From assembly GCA_964485215.1 (NCBI GenBank), contig CAZAIM010000062.1:1-14422 (forward strand): a stretch of DNA of 14,422 nt, read 5' to 3'. The notes below the pieces were generated by a model. The model saw nothing but the letters and a program-made list of their open reading frames with translations. It was not told the DNA's origin and ran no database searches. Made by a program: the position numbers and the translations under genes. This document shows positions 14,403 to 14,422 of this stretch, piece after piece. This DNA comes from HGM04593 sp964485215. Its GTDB lineage: Bacteria; Bacteroidota; Bacteroidia; Bacteroidales; Bacteroidaceae. How positions within the stretch are numbered: position 1 is the first letter of the stretch; every line of letters begins with the position of its first letter.

Positions 14403-14422
14403 TCAGTTGGTTATCAATAACA

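Overview
The window looks like part of a Bacteroidales chromosome, most likely from the Prevotella side of the order. Three things point there. Promoter-like sites match the Bacteroidetes -7 box TAnnTTTG. One gene encodes a PorZ-like protein with a type IX secretion (T9SS) C-terminal sorting domain. A fragment of a BspA-type leucine-rich-repeat gene lies at the right edge. Genus level is an inference. Most of the window is ordinary core genome, with the less explained material in the gaps and in the last 2.6 kb.

Left block. The 3' end of lgt (prolipoprotein diacylglyceryl transferase) runs rightward to 312. It converges on a leftward pair, mutS (2115-4745) then katA (541-2052). The gap between lgt and katA holds a 17-bp terminator-like hairpin and a nested foldback sequence with imperfect terminal inverted repeats, possibly a MITE-like element. 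The 62-bp gap between mutS and katA holds a hairpin plus T-run that ends right at the katA start codon.

Middle block. A 312-bp divergent region separates mutS from a rightward four-gene cluster: leuS (5058-7889), a YitT-family membrane protein (7908-8888), an RdgB/HAM1 nucleotide-cleansing pyrophosphatase (8885-9466) and porZ (9459-11762). The genes are 18 bp apart or overlap by 4 and 8 bp, so they probably form one operon. leuS seems to have a long, foldable leader. An in-frame 50-codon extension through that leader is unlikely to be translated.

Right block. Convergent with porZ is a 194-aa putative regulator (11791-12375). It is divergent from a 405-aa membrane-anchored Hanks-type kinase (12459-13676), and the two start sites share an 83-bp region with opposing promoter-like boxes. 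Then comes a strong candidate structured small RNA, about 13809-14023, with a perfect -7 box, a long rod-like fold and a strong intrinsic terminator. It has the architecture of 6S-like RNAs, but its family cannot be assigned by eye. The last 400 bp are A+T-rich and carry a broken BspA-type repeat gene on the minus strand, joined to unrelated sequence near 14096.

The items most worth following up are the small RNA with its palindromic promoter, the kinase/regulator pair, the foldback element next to katA, the leuS leader, and the terminator-like hairpin at the katA start.
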